Positions 1 through 7,030 of a DNA stretch of 15,987 nt are shown here, piece by piece. Each line of letters starts with the position of its first letter. Within the stretch, counting starts at the first letter, position 1. Made by a program: the position numbers and the translations under genes. The notes under the pieces were generated by a model. It did no database searches. It was given only the letters and a program-made list of their open reading frames with translations, and was not told the DNA's origin. The DNA is from Pelagibius sp050290145 (GTDB lineage: Bacteria > Pseudomonadota > Alphaproteobacteria > Kiloniellales > Kiloniellaceae): positions 1 to 15,987 of the forward strand of contig JBNKHC010000369.1 of the NCBI GenBank assembly GCA_050290145.1, in the 5' to 3' direction.

Positions 1-550
1 TGCCGGGATTGCGCCAGCGCGTCGGCTCGCGCGCGCTGCGGAAGGAGTCGCCGGCCTGCAGGTGGAAATGCCGCCCGCCGATCCACAGCTCCAGCTCGCC
101 GGCCACCAGGTAGCCGGTCTCCTCGGTGTCGCGGGTGATGACCTGCTTGCGCTCGGCACCGGGTGCGAAGACGCTGCGCAGCACCTCGAAGCTGCCGCCC
201 AGGTCGGGCGACAGCAGTTCCTCGGTCAGGCCGGTCTCGGCCGAGCCGATGTGGCGCCGCCCGGCGGCGCGCACCACGTGGCCGCGCTCTTCCTCCGGCT
301 GGTCCTCGTGGACCAGGAACCAGGACAGCGGCGCCTCCAGCGCCGCCGCCAGCGCCCGCAGGTCGTCGATCCCCAGCTCGGAGATGCCGCGCTCCACCTG
401 GCTGAGGAAGCCCACCGAGCGCCCGACCTTCAGGGCCAGCTCGCTGAGCGTCAGGCCGCGCGTCTTGCGCAGTGCGCGCAGGTCGCGGCCCAGCTTCCCG
501 CCCGGCAGCAGCGCAGCGCTGACCTTTACCGCCTCTTGCCTTGTGGCCAT
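1..550 (-). CDS. XRE-family transcriptional regulator with C-terminal cupin domain (partial)
   Basis: The reverse strand reads open from an ATG at 550 to the left edge (about 183 codons), so the C-terminus is missing. Residues about 18-72 form a lambda-repressor-type helix-turn-helix (LRALRKTRGLTLSELA, then a recognition helix SVGFLSQVERG). From about residue 105 the sequence has cupin character (VITRDTEETGYLVAGELELW, HLQAGDSF). This HTH-plus-cupin layout is that of the PuuR/SutR group, which sense small molecules through the cupin and bind DNA as dimers. A purine-rich ribosome binding site (GGGGGAGGGG) lies just before the ATG. It diverges from the FAH-family gene across about 217 bp that carries a candidate operator, so local regulation and autoregulation are likely but inferred. 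The ligand cannot be told from the sequence. Confidence 0.88.
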   Translation of the reverse strand, partial: MATRQEAVKVSAALLPGGKLGRDLRALRKTRGLTLSELALKVGRSVGFLSQVERGISELGIDDLRALAAALEAPLSWFLVHEDQPEEERGHVVRAAGRRHIGSAETGLTEELLSPDLGGSFEVLRSVFAPGAERKQVITRDTEETGYLVAGELELWIGGRHFHLQAGDSFRSAREPTRWRNPG

Positions 551-600
551 CCGTCCCCTCCCCCTGCTGGCCGCCTGCTGCAGAGGGTGACTCCGCTTTC

Positions 601-625
601 GTGAAAATTCCAGTGCATTTTTCAC
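601..625. promoter_or_regulatory. Candidate operator, GTGAAAA-N11-TTTTCAC dyad
   Basis: Perfect 7-bp inverted arms at 601-607 and 619-625, spaced by 11 bp, lie about 50 bp upstream of the XRE-cupin start. The AT-rich arms stand out in a GC-rich context. Size and position suit a dimeric XRE regulator controlling its own promoter and that of the divergent FAH gene. Binding is inferred. Confidence 0.45.
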
Positions 626-645
626 AGCCGCGCTTGCGCCAAAGA

Positions 646-661
646 TGAGGGGATTCCCTCA
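646..661. repeat. Short perfect dyad TGAGGG-N4-CCCTCA
   Basis: A 6-bp perfect inverted repeat with a 4-bp centre sits in the divergent promoter region, about 107 bp before the FAH-family start. It could be a second operator or a 5'-UTR hairpin. No function can be assigned from sequence alone. Confidence 0.3.
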
Positions 662-767
662 AATCACCACCCTGTCTTCACGGGAGTTCAAAGCGGCGGC
701 GGAAAGCCCTATAACTCGCGTTGTTAGCGCTCCCATAAGAAAGACCGCACGAAGGAAGACCCGCCCG

Positions 768-1964
768 ATGGACCTGACCCCCGATCTCACCCTCCCCGAC
801 GACCAGACCGCCGGCCTGCTGATCGGCCGCGCCTGGCTGCCCCCGGCCCACGAAGGGGACACGCCGGGGCCGAGCCCGGTGGTCCTGGACGGCAGGCAGG
901 TGCGCGAGCTCACCGCCCTGGCGCCGACCACCTCCGCCCTCTTCGAGATCGGCGACCTCGCGGCGCGGATCCGCAAGGCGCTGGAGGCCGGCAGCCTGCC
1001 GGTGGTCGGGGAGCTCGACGCCATGCTGGCCAACTCCGCCTGGGACAAGCTGCGCAACGACGCGCCGCACTTCCTGGCGCCGGCGGACCTGCAGGCGCTG
1101 CGCGCCAGCGGCGTCACCTTCGTCGATTCCATGCTGGAGCGCGTCATCGAGGAACAGGCCAAGGGCGACCCGCAGCAGGCCGAGGCCATCCGCGCCGGCA
1201 TCGCCAAGGAAATCGGCACCGAGCTGGCGGCCCTGAAGCCCGGCTCGCCGGAGGCCGCCAGGTTGAAGGAAACGCTGATCGCGCGCGGTCAGTGGTCGCA
1301 GTACCTGGAAGTCGGCATCGGCCCCGACGCCGAGATCTTCACCAAGGCGCAGCCCATGTCCGCCGTCGGCAGCGGCGCGGAGATCGGCATCCTCGCCACC
1401 TCGGTGTGGAACAATCCGGAGCCGGAGGTGGCCGTGGTGGTGAACAGCCGCGGCGAGGTCCTGGGCGCCACGCTGGCCAACGACGTGAACCTGCGCGACG
1501 TAGAGGGGCGCAGCGCCCTGCTGCTGGGCCGCGCCAAGGACAACAACGCCTCCTGCGCCCTCGGCCCCTTCGTCCGCCTCCTCGACGAGACCTTCAGCCT
1601 GGAGGACCTGCGCAACGTGGTGATCGAGGTCGAGGTCGCCGGCGAGGACGGCTTCAAGATCGCCGACAGCTATCCCCTGGCAGCCATCAGCCGCGACGTG
1701 ACCGACCTGGTGGCGCAGGCGCTGAACAGCGACCACCAGTACCCGGACGGCCTGGTGCTGATGCTGGGCACCATGTTCGCGCCGATCCAGGACCGCGACC
1801 GCCCCGGCGAGGGCTTCACCCACAAGCTGGGGGACCGGGTCACCATCCGCAGCAGCCACCTCGGCGCCCTGGTGAACCGGGTGAACCACTGCGACAAGAT
1901 CGCGCCCTGGACCTTCGGCAGCACCGCGCTGATGCAGAACCTGGCGGCGCGCGGCCTGCTGTAG
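768..1964 (+). CDS. Fumarylacetoacetate hydrolase (FAH) family protein
   Basis: 398 aa. The C-terminal half is an FAH fold: the acidic metal ligands of the family are seen as E218-P-E220 (in NNPEPEVAVVV) and D239 (in LANDVNLRD), followed by GRAKDNNASCALGP (about 254-267) and the late VMLGTMFAP-type strand (about 330-340). FAH-family enzymes use Mg2+ or Mn2+ to cleave, hydrate or dehydrate 2-keto acid or diketo substrates. The long N-terminal part (about 1-180) resembles FAH relatives found in sugar-acid pathways (2-keto-3-deoxy-acid dehydratases or diketo-acid hydrolases), but the substrate is not determinable here. I chose the ATG at 768 because GAAGGAAG precedes it with good spacing; the reading frame stays open upstream to 645 without a good ribosome binding site. 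It stands alone and is divergent from the XRE-cupin regulator. Confidence 0.85.
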   Translation: MDLTPDLTLPDDQTAGLLIGRAWLPPAHEGDTPGPSPVVLDGRQVRELTALAPTTSALFEIGDLAARIRKALEAGSLPVVGELDAMLANSAWDKLRNDAPHFLAPADLQALRASGVTFVDSMLERVIEEQAKGDPQQAEAIRAGIAKEIGTELAALKPGSPEAARLKETLIARGQWSQYLEVGIGPDAEIFTKAQPMSAVGSGAEIGILATSVWNNPEPEVAVVVNSRGEVLGATLANDVNLRDVEGRSALLLGRAKDNNASCALGPFVRLLDETFSLEDLRNVVIEVEVAGEDGFKIADSYPLAAISRDVTDLVAQALNSDHQYPDGLVLMLGTMFAPIQDRDRPGEGFTHKLGDRVTIRSSHLGALVNRVNHCDKIAPWTFGSTALMQNLAARGLL

Positions 1965-2161
1965 CAGCGGCTCTGCTGAAGGTCCCTTTGACCTGCCAGC
2001 CCTGCAGATTGTTGCCCGCCGGGCGCGAGCCCCTCGGTTTGACTCCCCGCAGGGTCGCGCTTAGTCTTTCTGGTCAGGTGTTCCCAGACAGATAGCTTGG
2101 AGACCGAGGCCAGGCCAAGGCCACGCACCACTTGCGCCCCAAGGGCAATGCGAGGGCAATT

Positions 2162-2629
2162 ATGGCTGACAAATCCAAAGACAAGCAGGAAATCATCGAA
2201 CTGGAGGGTGCCGACGACGACGAGTTGTTGGACAGCGATTTCCTGGCTGAAGAGCTGACGGTAGCTTCGCCGAAAATAATCCAGAACTATACCTTTCGCG
2301 ACCAATTCGCCGTGGCGGACTCCGCCGCTGCCAGTTCCGAGCCGGTCGGCCCCGCGGCGGATCAATGCTACAGGTTCGAGATCATCAACAACGCGATCGA
2401 TCTGACCTGGAACGCGACCATCACCACAAACCCCAACGGCTGCGTTTTCCTCTCCAGTGCCGTCATCGAGAAGGAGAACGGCAAGAAGGGCAAGGCAACC
2501 TTCGTCATCTGCTGCGAGAAGAAGGACGACGGGAAGTGCAAGGACTGCTCGACCATCGTCACCCTCACCGTCAGCAAAGGACGGCGCAGTATTACGAAGC
2601 AGGTAAAGGTCTTCTGCCGACCGAACTAG
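2162..2629 (+). CDS. Cys-rich hypothetical protein, 155 aa
   Basis: I do not recognise this protein. Residues 1-32 are strongly charged and acidic (ELEGADDDELLDSDFLAEEL), with no signal peptide or membrane segment. Residues about 65-155 look like a beta-rich domain (alternating strands such as LTWNATITTN and TIVTLTVSKG) and contain seven cysteines at 69, 94, 117, 118, 126, 129 and 152. C117, C118, C126 and C129 are clustered (CC-N7-C-N2-C), so metal binding or disulfides are possible. I chose the ATG at 2162 over an upstream TTG at 2132 because GAGGGC is about 8 nt before it. The base composition is less GC-rich than the neighbours, which suggests an accessory origin. It is monocistronic as far as can be seen. 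Confidence 0.7.
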   Translation: MADKSKDKQEIIELEGADDDELLDSDFLAEELTVASPKIIQNYTFRDQFAVADSAAASSEPVGPAADQCYRFEIINNAIDLTWNATITTNPNGCVFLSSAVIEKENGKKGKATFVICCEKKDDGKCKDCSTIVTLTVSKGRRSITKQVKVFCRPN

Positions 2630-2701
2630 CGGCGACGCGGGGCCGCCGGTGGGGAAGCCGGGCGGCATCTGCTGCGGACGCGCGCCGCGGCGGAGTCGAG
2701 A

Positions 2702-2725
2702 GGTCGCGCCCGGACGGCCGCGACC
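2702..2725. repeat. GC-rich inverted repeat downstream of the Cys-rich gene
   Basis: Arms GGTCGCG (2702-2708) and CGCGACC (2719-2725) surround a 10-nt loop, 73 nt past the stop of the 155-aa gene. No T-tract follows, so a transcription terminator is only one possibility. The rest of 2630-2826 shows no gene. Confidence 0.3.
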
Positions 2726-2826
2726 GTGCCTTGATGCGGCAGATCTTGTGCGGCCGGGGATCACGAATACCCTGAAAAACATGCGACCTTTGGCCGCAAC
2801 CGTTTTCTCCGCCCCCAATCGTTTGC

Positions 2827-2855
2827 ATCGACTACCCTATCGTGTCGATTAGGGT
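2827..2855. promoter_or_regulatory. Two interleaved 6-bp dyads upstream of the PAS_5 gene
   Basis: ATCGAC (2827-2832) pairs with GTCGAT (2844-2849), and ACCCTA (2834-2839) pairs with TAGGGT (2850-2855), in the order A-B-A'-B'. The block ends 8 bp before the ATG at 2864. It could be a pair of overlapping operators; the interleaved order would also allow a pseudoknot in RNA. The function is inferred from position only. Confidence 0.35.
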
Positions 2856-2863
2856 CGTCACGA

Positions 2864-3397
2864 ATGCTGGATCCCCGTCAGGAAGCGCTTTATCGCGCCT
2901 GGTGCCACGAAGCGATGCTGCGCCATAAGGTGCCACCCCGGGCAGCCTTCGACCCCGTCGACTTTCCCCGCTGCCTGCCGACGCTGGTGCTCTACGAATT
3001 CACCGAGGATGACTCGGTGCGCCTGCGGCTGGTGGGCACCGAGATCGCGCAGACCTGGGGCACCGATTATACCGGGCGCTGCCTGCACGAGTTCATGGAC
3101 GGCGCGTATCACGACTTCATCCGCGGGCACATCGACCAGTGCCGGGCAGAGCGCGTGCCGCTCTTCTCGCGCAGCCGCTTCCAGTGGGATCGCGGGCGGA
3201 CGCTGGACACGCGGCGCCTGTTATTGCCCTACACCCGCAATGACCGGCCCGACGAGGTCGGCTTCATCCTGCTCAGCCAGGTCTTCGACCACGACAAGGT
3301 CGGCCCCTCCTATCCTCTGGTGCGCCTCGGCAGCGGCTTCGATTTCTTCGAGCTGGACCGCAAGGTGCTGACGCAGCACGACGCCGCCGTTCCCTGA
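2864..3397 (+). CDS. PAS domain-containing protein (PAS_5-like)
   Basis: 177 aa. The sequence fits the PAS_5 (PF07310-type) proteins common in Rhodospirillales and relatives: an N-terminal helix (PRQEALYRAWCHEAM), DFPRCLPTLVLYEF, then the PAS core LRLVGTEIAQTWGTDYTGRCLHEFM (about 52-78), and a closing strand VGFILLSQVF. These single-domain cytosolic proteins have no output domain; their ligand and partner are generally unknown, so a sensory role is inferred from the fold alone. The start ATG follows a weak AGGG element. It lies between two unrelated genes on the same strand, with 234 bp before it and 137 bp after it, so it is probably transcribed alone. Confidence 0.75.
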   Translation: MLDPRQEALYRAWCHEAMLRHKVPPRAAFDPVDFPRCLPTLVLYEFTEDDSVRLRLVGTEIAQTWGTDYTGRCLHEFMDGAYHDFIRGHIDQCRAERVPLFSRSRFQWDRGRTLDTRRLLLPYTRNDRPDEVGFILLSQVFDHDKVGPSYPLVRLGSGFDFFELDRKVLTQHDAAVP

Positions 3398-3534
3398 TTA
3401 CATTCCGCCCTTCCCCCTGGACCTGACGCGGATGCGCCCCCATGTCTAGGGCAGGCCTCTCTGCGGAGAGGTGCCGGCGTTTTTGCGCGCCGGGGCCGCC
3501 GGACGACACACCCAACGAACACAGGAGTTCGCCG

Positions 3535-3897
3535 ATGACCGAGAAGACTCATAGCGCCACCGTGTCCATGGCCGGAGAGCCCTATGTCGCAAAGCTCGGC
3601 GGTACCACCATCGCCCTTTCCGACCGCGCCATGATCCTGGAAGAGGTGAACGGCGAGAAGACCTACACCCCGGTGGTCTACTTTCCGATCGACGACATCG
3701 ACCCGGACATGCTGGAACCGACCGACCACCAGACCCACTGCCCAATCAAGGGCGATGCCAGCTACTACACGGTGAAGGCCGGTGGCCAGAGGCTGGAGAA
3801 CGCCGCCTGGACCTACCGCCAGCCGCTGCCCATGGTCGGCGCGGTGAAGAACTACGTCGCCTTCTATCGTGACAAGGTGAGCGTCGAGCCGGCGTGA
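3535..3897 (+). CDS. DUF427 domain-containing protein
   Basis: 120 aa. The sequence matches the DUF427 family: an N-terminal strand pair (PYVAKLGGTTIALSDRAMILEEVNG), the core PVVYFPIDDID, THCPIKGDASYYTV, and the closing AAWTYRQPLP with the typical W-x-Y. These are small cytosolic beta-barrel proteins of unknown biochemical function. The start at 3535 is supported by AGGAG at 3523-3527; an upstream in-frame ATG at 3442 lacks a ribosome binding site and would add 31 unconserved-looking residues. It converges with phnE, and the gap contains two palindromic repeats. Confidence 0.85.
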   Translation: MTEKTHSATVSMAGEPYVAKLGGTTIALSDRAMILEEVNGEKTYTPVVYFPIDDIDPDMLEPTDHQTHCPIKGDASYYTVKAGGQRLENAAWTYRQPLPMVGAVKNYVAFYRDKVSVEPA

Positions 3898-3921
3898 GCT
3901 CGTGCTGGTTTGTCCTCATGC

Positions 3922-4006
3922 GTCATGCTCGGGCTTGACCCGAGCATCCATGGTTCCGCCATCCCATTTCGGCAGAATGGACCCTCGGGTCAAGCCCGAG
4001 GGTGAC
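3922..4006. repeat. Pair of inverted alphaproteobacterial palindromic (REP-like) elements
   Basis: Copy 1 has arms ATGCTCGGG (3925-3933) and CCCGAGCAT (3939-3947) around CTTGA. Copy 2, in the opposite orientation, has arms ACCCTCGGG (3981-3989) and CCCGAGGGT (3995-4003) around TCAAG. Read in the same direction, both begin GTCA, share CTCGGGCTTGACCCGAG and end TCCAT. The two differences inside the stems are compensatory on both arms. I recognise this as a dispersed intergenic palindrome frequent in alphaproteobacterial genomes. Lying between converging genes, it may act as a bidirectional terminator or mRNA stabiliser. Confidence 0.8.
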
Positions 4007-4053
4007 AACCCGGCGTTAGGCGACGGTGCCGAAAACCCGACAAGGTGTGCTGC

Positions 4054-4899
4054 CTAGATCAGCCGCTTGCGCAGCTGGGAGGAGATGATGTCGATGATGG
4101 AGACCACGACCACCACGACGACGATCACCGCCGCGGCGCGGTCGTACTGGAAGGCGCGGAACGACTCGTAGAAGGTGAAGCCGATGCCGCCGGCCCCGAC
4201 GATGCCCAGCACGGTTGCCGAGCGCACCAGGGTCTCGAAGCGGTAGAGCGAGAAGCTGGACCACAGCGGCAGCACCTGCGGGATGACGCCGTAGATCACC
4301 TGCTGCAGGCGGCTGGCGCCGGTCGCGCGGATGCCCTCCACCGGGCGCGGGTCGATGGCCTCCACGGCCTCCGAGAACAGCTTGGAGATGACGCCCAGGT
4401 TATGGATGAACAGCGCCATGACCCCGGCGAAGGGCCCCAGGCCGACCGCGGCCACGAAGAGGATGGCAAAGACCAGCTCGTTGATGGCGCGGGCCGCGTC
4501 CATCAGGCGGCGCATGGGTTGGACGACCCAGACCGGCGCGATGTTGTTCGACGACAGGAGGCCGCAGGGCACGCCGACGATGATCGACAGCACCGTGCCC
4601 CACAGCGCGATCTGCACCGTTTCCACCATCTTCTGGATGAAGAGCTCCAGGTCGGTGAAATCCGGGGTCAGGAAATCGCTGATGAAGACCGCCATGTTGT
4701 CGGCGTCGGTGATCAGGTAGGTCCAGCGGTCGACCTCGGCCGGATAGTAGGAGACGCCCAGCATCACCGCGATGATCAGCGCCACCCCGGTGCGGCTGAG
4801 AAAACCGCTCCAGCGCGGCTTCAGCGCCTCGCGCACTTCCGGCGAGAGATCGTCCATCCGTACGGCGGGGGATGCGGCGTTGGCGGTGGCGAGGCTCAT
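4054..4899 (-). CDS. phnE: Phosphonate ABC transporter permease PhnE
   Basis: 281 aa inner-membrane permease. A cytosolic N-terminus (about 1-35) leads into a first membrane segment (TGVALIIAVMLGVSYY), a periplasmic region (about 55-85) and several hydrophobic helices (QIALWGTVLSIIVGVPCGLL, NELVFAILFVAAVGLGPFAGVMALFI, AAAVIVVVVVVVSIIDII). The EAA loop that docks on the ATPase is present as EAIDPRPVEGIRATGASRLQQ (shown in part, about residues 179-199), followed by VIPQVLP. The order phnC-phnD-phnE and the E. coli-like PhnC and PhnD support the phosphonate assignment. The gap to phnD is about 116 bp and holds a hairpin. The Shine-Dalgarno sequence is weak (GGGAAG well upstream of the ATG), which may lower permease output relative to the binding protein. 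Confidence 0.92.
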   Translation of the reverse strand: MSLATANAASPAVRMDDLSPEVREALKPRWSGFLSRTGVALIIAVMLGVSYYPAEVDRWTYLITDADNMAVFISDFLTPDFTDLELFIQKMVETVQIALWGTVLSIIVGVPCGLLSSNNIAPVWVVQPMRRLMDAARAINELVFAILFVAAVGLGPFAGVMALFIHNLGVISKLFSEAVEAIDPRPVEGIRATGASRLQQVIYGVIPQVLPLWSSFSLYRFETLVRSATVLGIVGAGGIGFTFYESFRAFQYDRAAAVIVVVVVVVSIIDIISSQLRKRLI

Positions 4900-4968
4900 G
4901 GGCGGCGGCTTCCCGAAAGGCGGCGGTTCAAGAAGTCAATGGACGAAATTCATGAAGGAAAGAGGTTA

Positions 4969-4998
4969 CCGGGAGCGGCCTTGACGAACCGCCCCCGG
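4969..4998 (-). terminator. Intercistronic hairpin between phnD and phnE
   Basis: In the - strand transcript, CCGGGGGCGG (4998-4989) can pair with CCGCTCCCGG (4978-4969) over 10 bp including one G-U pair, with a 10-nt loop. It begins 17 nt after the phnD stop. No long U-tract follows. Hairpins after binding-protein genes often act as partial terminators or protect the 3' end of the upstream mRNA; that role is inferred. Confidence 0.5.
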
Positions 4999-5015
4999 CG
5001 TCCCGTGGCTTCAGC

Positions 5016-6020
5016 TCAATAGCCGGCCTGGCCGACGACCTTGGCGTAGGCCTGCAGATTCTTCAGCTTCTCCTCGGCGGCTTTCACGCCCGCCTCGTCG
5101 CCGGCGTTCTGGGCCTTGATCTTGGCCTTGAAGGCCTCGATCTGGCGCACGTCCAGCAGCTGCGCGTTGGAGGAAGCGAGGAAGGGGCCCCAGCCGTCGG
5201 ACACGCTGGCCAGCACCTCACGCTCGTGCTTCACCTTGTCCTCACCCCCGAAGCGGCCGTACTGCATGAAGAAGTAGTAGATCTTCTGCTTGGCATCCTC
5301 GGCCAGCTCCTTGCGCCACACCATCGGGTCGGAGGGGATCATCGGCGAACGCCAGATCTCCTTGATGTTGGCGGCGGCCTCCGGGTTGGTCTTGGCGAGG
5401 CGCGCGTAGATCGACTCGGTGTTGTTGGTGGCCACGTCGACCTTGCCGCTGGCGACGGCCATGGCGTTGCCTTCGTGGTTGGAGTTGGTGACCCGGGCGA
5501 AGCAGTCTTCCGGGTTCTTGTTGTTCAGCGCCCAGACGTAGTAGCCGGGGATCGCAAAGCCCGAGGTGGAGTTCGGATCGCCGTTGCCGAAGGTCAGCGT
5601 CTTGTCGCACTTCAAGACGTCGTCCAGCGAGTTGATCTTGCTGTCCTTGTTGACGATCAGCAGCGAGTAGTAGCCCTTGGAGCCGTCGTCCTTGATGGTC
5701 TGGGCGAAGACCTCGCCACCGGCGCGGTCCACGGCCTCGATGGCCGACTTGTTGCCGAACCAGGCGACGTCGACCTTGCCGAAGCGCATGCCCTCGATGA
5801 CGCCCGCGTAGTCGGAGGCGAAGAAGGGCTTCACCGGCACGCCGAGGGCCTTCTCCATGTCCTTCAAGAAGGGCGAGAAGGACTTCTCGAGGGCCGAGGA
5901 GGACTCGGTGGAGATGATTCCGAAGTTGATCTGCTCCGGCATCTCGGCCTGCGCCACGGAAGCGCCGAAGGCCAGGGCCGTCGCCAGCGCGGCGGCGGTG
6001 GTGGTGAGGGTCTTGAGCAT
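5016..6020 (-). CDS. phnD: Phosphonate ABC transporter substrate-binding protein PhnD
   Basis: 334 aa from the preferred start. A Sec signal peptide (about 1-25, cut after AQA) precedes a periplasmic binding-protein fold. It is strikingly like E. coli PhnD: ASDYAGVIEGMRFGKVDVAWFGN (shown in key residues: Y71, W87), GYYSLLIVNKDS, the ligand loop GNGDPNSTSGF with S151-T152-S153, VDVATNNTE, and SPMIPSDPMVWRKEL. This supports a phosphonate ligand such as 2-aminoethylphosphonate, although phosphite-specific relatives exist. Two ATGs are adjacent (6023 and 6020); AGGAG lies only 3 nt before the first but 6 nt before the second, so 6020 is the better start. Coding continues from phnC with a 38-bp gap. 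The C-terminus is rich in Lys and Ala. Confidence 0.94.
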   Translation of the reverse strand: MLKTLTTTAAALATALAFGASVAQAEMPEQINFGIISTESSSALEKSFSPFLKDMEKALGVPVKPFFASDYAGVIEGMRFGKVDVAWFGNKSAIEAVDRAGGEVFAQTIKDDGSKGYYSLLIVNKDSKINSLDDVLKCDKTLTFGNGDPNSTSGFAIPGYYVWALNNKNPEDCFARVTNSNHEGNAMAVASGKVDVATNNTESIYARLAKTNPEAAANIKEIWRSPMIPSDPMVWRKELAEDAKQKIYYFFMQYGRFGGEDKVKHEREVLASVSDGWGPFLASSNAQLLDVRQIEAFKAKIKAQNAGDEAGVKAAEEKLKNLQAYAKVVGQAGY

Positions 6021-6061
6021 CATTTACTCCTGTTTGACTGATGCATGAGCGGCGGTAACGG

Positions 6062-6955
6062 TCAGGCGTTGGCGGCCACGCGGGCGGCGAGATCTTCCCG
6101 GTGATCCAGGCCATTGCCGGGATAGGCGCCGGCCGCCGGCTTCGACGGCCCGGATTTCACGGGGTCCTTCACCGGGGCCTTGACGAGGTCGAGGCTGCCG
6201 GCCTCCACTCCGTAGAGATGAGCGATGTCGTCCGGCGTGATGCCGCCGGTCGGCCCGTTGTGGATCACGCTGCCGTCCTTCAAAGCAATAATGCGGTCGC
6301 AGTGCTCGAAGGCATGGTCGATCTGGTGCAGGGAGACGATCACCGTGGTGTTGTCCTGGCGGTTGATCTCTCTCAGGGTCGACATGATGAGCCTGGCCGA
6401 AGCCGGGTCGAGAGAGGCGATGGGCTCGTCGGCGAGGATGAGCCGGGCCTGCTGGGTCAGCACCCGGGCGATGGCGCCGCGCTGCTGCTGGCCGCCGGAG
6501 AGCGTGGAGGCGCGCTGATGCGCCTGCTCGATGAGGCCGACGCGCTCCAGCGCCTGCAGCGCCATGACCCGGTCGCCTTGCGGAAAGAGGCCGAGGGTGC
6601 CGCGCCAGCGCGGGATGCGCCCCAGCCGCCCCGCCAGCACGTTGGTCAGCAGCGACAGGCGGGTGATGAGGTTGAACTGCTGGAAGATGACGCCGACGTC
6701 ACGGCGCAGCGCCTCGCTGCGCTCGCTGAAGCGGCCGTCCTTCTGGGTCTCCCTGCCGAACAGGGCGATGCGGCCTTCGGTGCCCCGATCCATGCGCTCC
6801 AGGCCGCAGATCAGGCGGATCAGGGTCGACTTGCCGGAACCGGAGGCGCCGATCAGGCCGACCATCTCTCCTTCGCGCACCTCAAGGTCGACGCCGTGCA
6901 GCACGGTCTTGTCGCCGAAGGACTTGCGAACGCGCTTGAGCGCAATAGCGGACAT
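6062..6955 (-). CDS. phnC: Phosphonate ABC transporter ATP-binding protein PhnC
   Basis: 297 aa cytosolic ATPase that powers the PhnCDE importer. Walker A GASGSGKS is at 36-43, Q-loop Q92 lies in IFQQFNLITRLS, the signature LSGGQ is at 152-156, Walker B LILADE at 172-177, the D-loop SLD at 181-183, and the switch histidine at H210. Extended blocks such as HQRASTLSGGQQQR and QARLILADEPIASLDP match E. coli PhnC closely. Residues about 258-297 are a Pro/Lys/Ala-rich tail beyond the usual family end. One small oddity is Gly in QQQRGAIAR where most ABC ATPases have Val. It is first in the operon; AGGGG precedes the ATG, and a Pho-box-like site lies about 76 bp upstream. Confidence 0.94.
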   Translation of the reverse strand: MSAIALKRVRKSFGDKTVLHGVDLEVREGEMVGLIGASGSGKSTLIRLICGLERMDRGTEGRIALFGRETQKDGRFSERSEALRRDVGVIFQQFNLITRLSLLTNVLAGRLGRIPRWRGTLGLFPQGDRVMALQALERVGLIEQAHQRASTLSGGQQQRGAIARVLTQQARLILADEPIASLDPASARLIMSTLREINRQDNTTVIVSLHQIDHAFEHCDRIIALKDGSVIHNGPTGGITPDDIAHLYGVEAGSLDLVKAPVKDPVKSGPSKPAAGAYPGNGLDHREDLAARVAANA

Positions 6956-7030
6956 GTGGAAAGCCCCCTGGGTGCAATGTGCCCGGCCCCGATTGGCCGA
7001 GCGGATCGCCCCAAGCTCTACAGTCCGCCT

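Noticed and set aside
62..604. Open frame on the + strand across the XRE-cupin region
   Set aside because: The - strand has a recognisable HTH and cupin; the + frame reads as Gln/Ala/Arg low-complexity sequence.
678..1889. A 403-codon open frame on the - strand opposite the FAH-family gene
   Set aside because: The translation is repetitive and lacks any domain, whereas the + strand encodes recognisable FAH motifs.
1963..1977. Small AGCAG/CTGCT hairpin over the FAH-family stop codon as a terminator
   Set aside because: The stem is only 5 bp and there is no T-tract, so it is not distinguishable from chance.
3442..3534. Upstream extension of the DUF427 protein from ATG 3442
   Set aside because: It has no ribosome binding site and does not resemble the family; AGGAG at 3523-3527 clearly serves ATG 3535.
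4045..5022. A 325-codon + strand open frame opposite phnE
   Set aside because: It is a shadow of the permease gene, rich in His and Asp from reversed hydrophobic codons.
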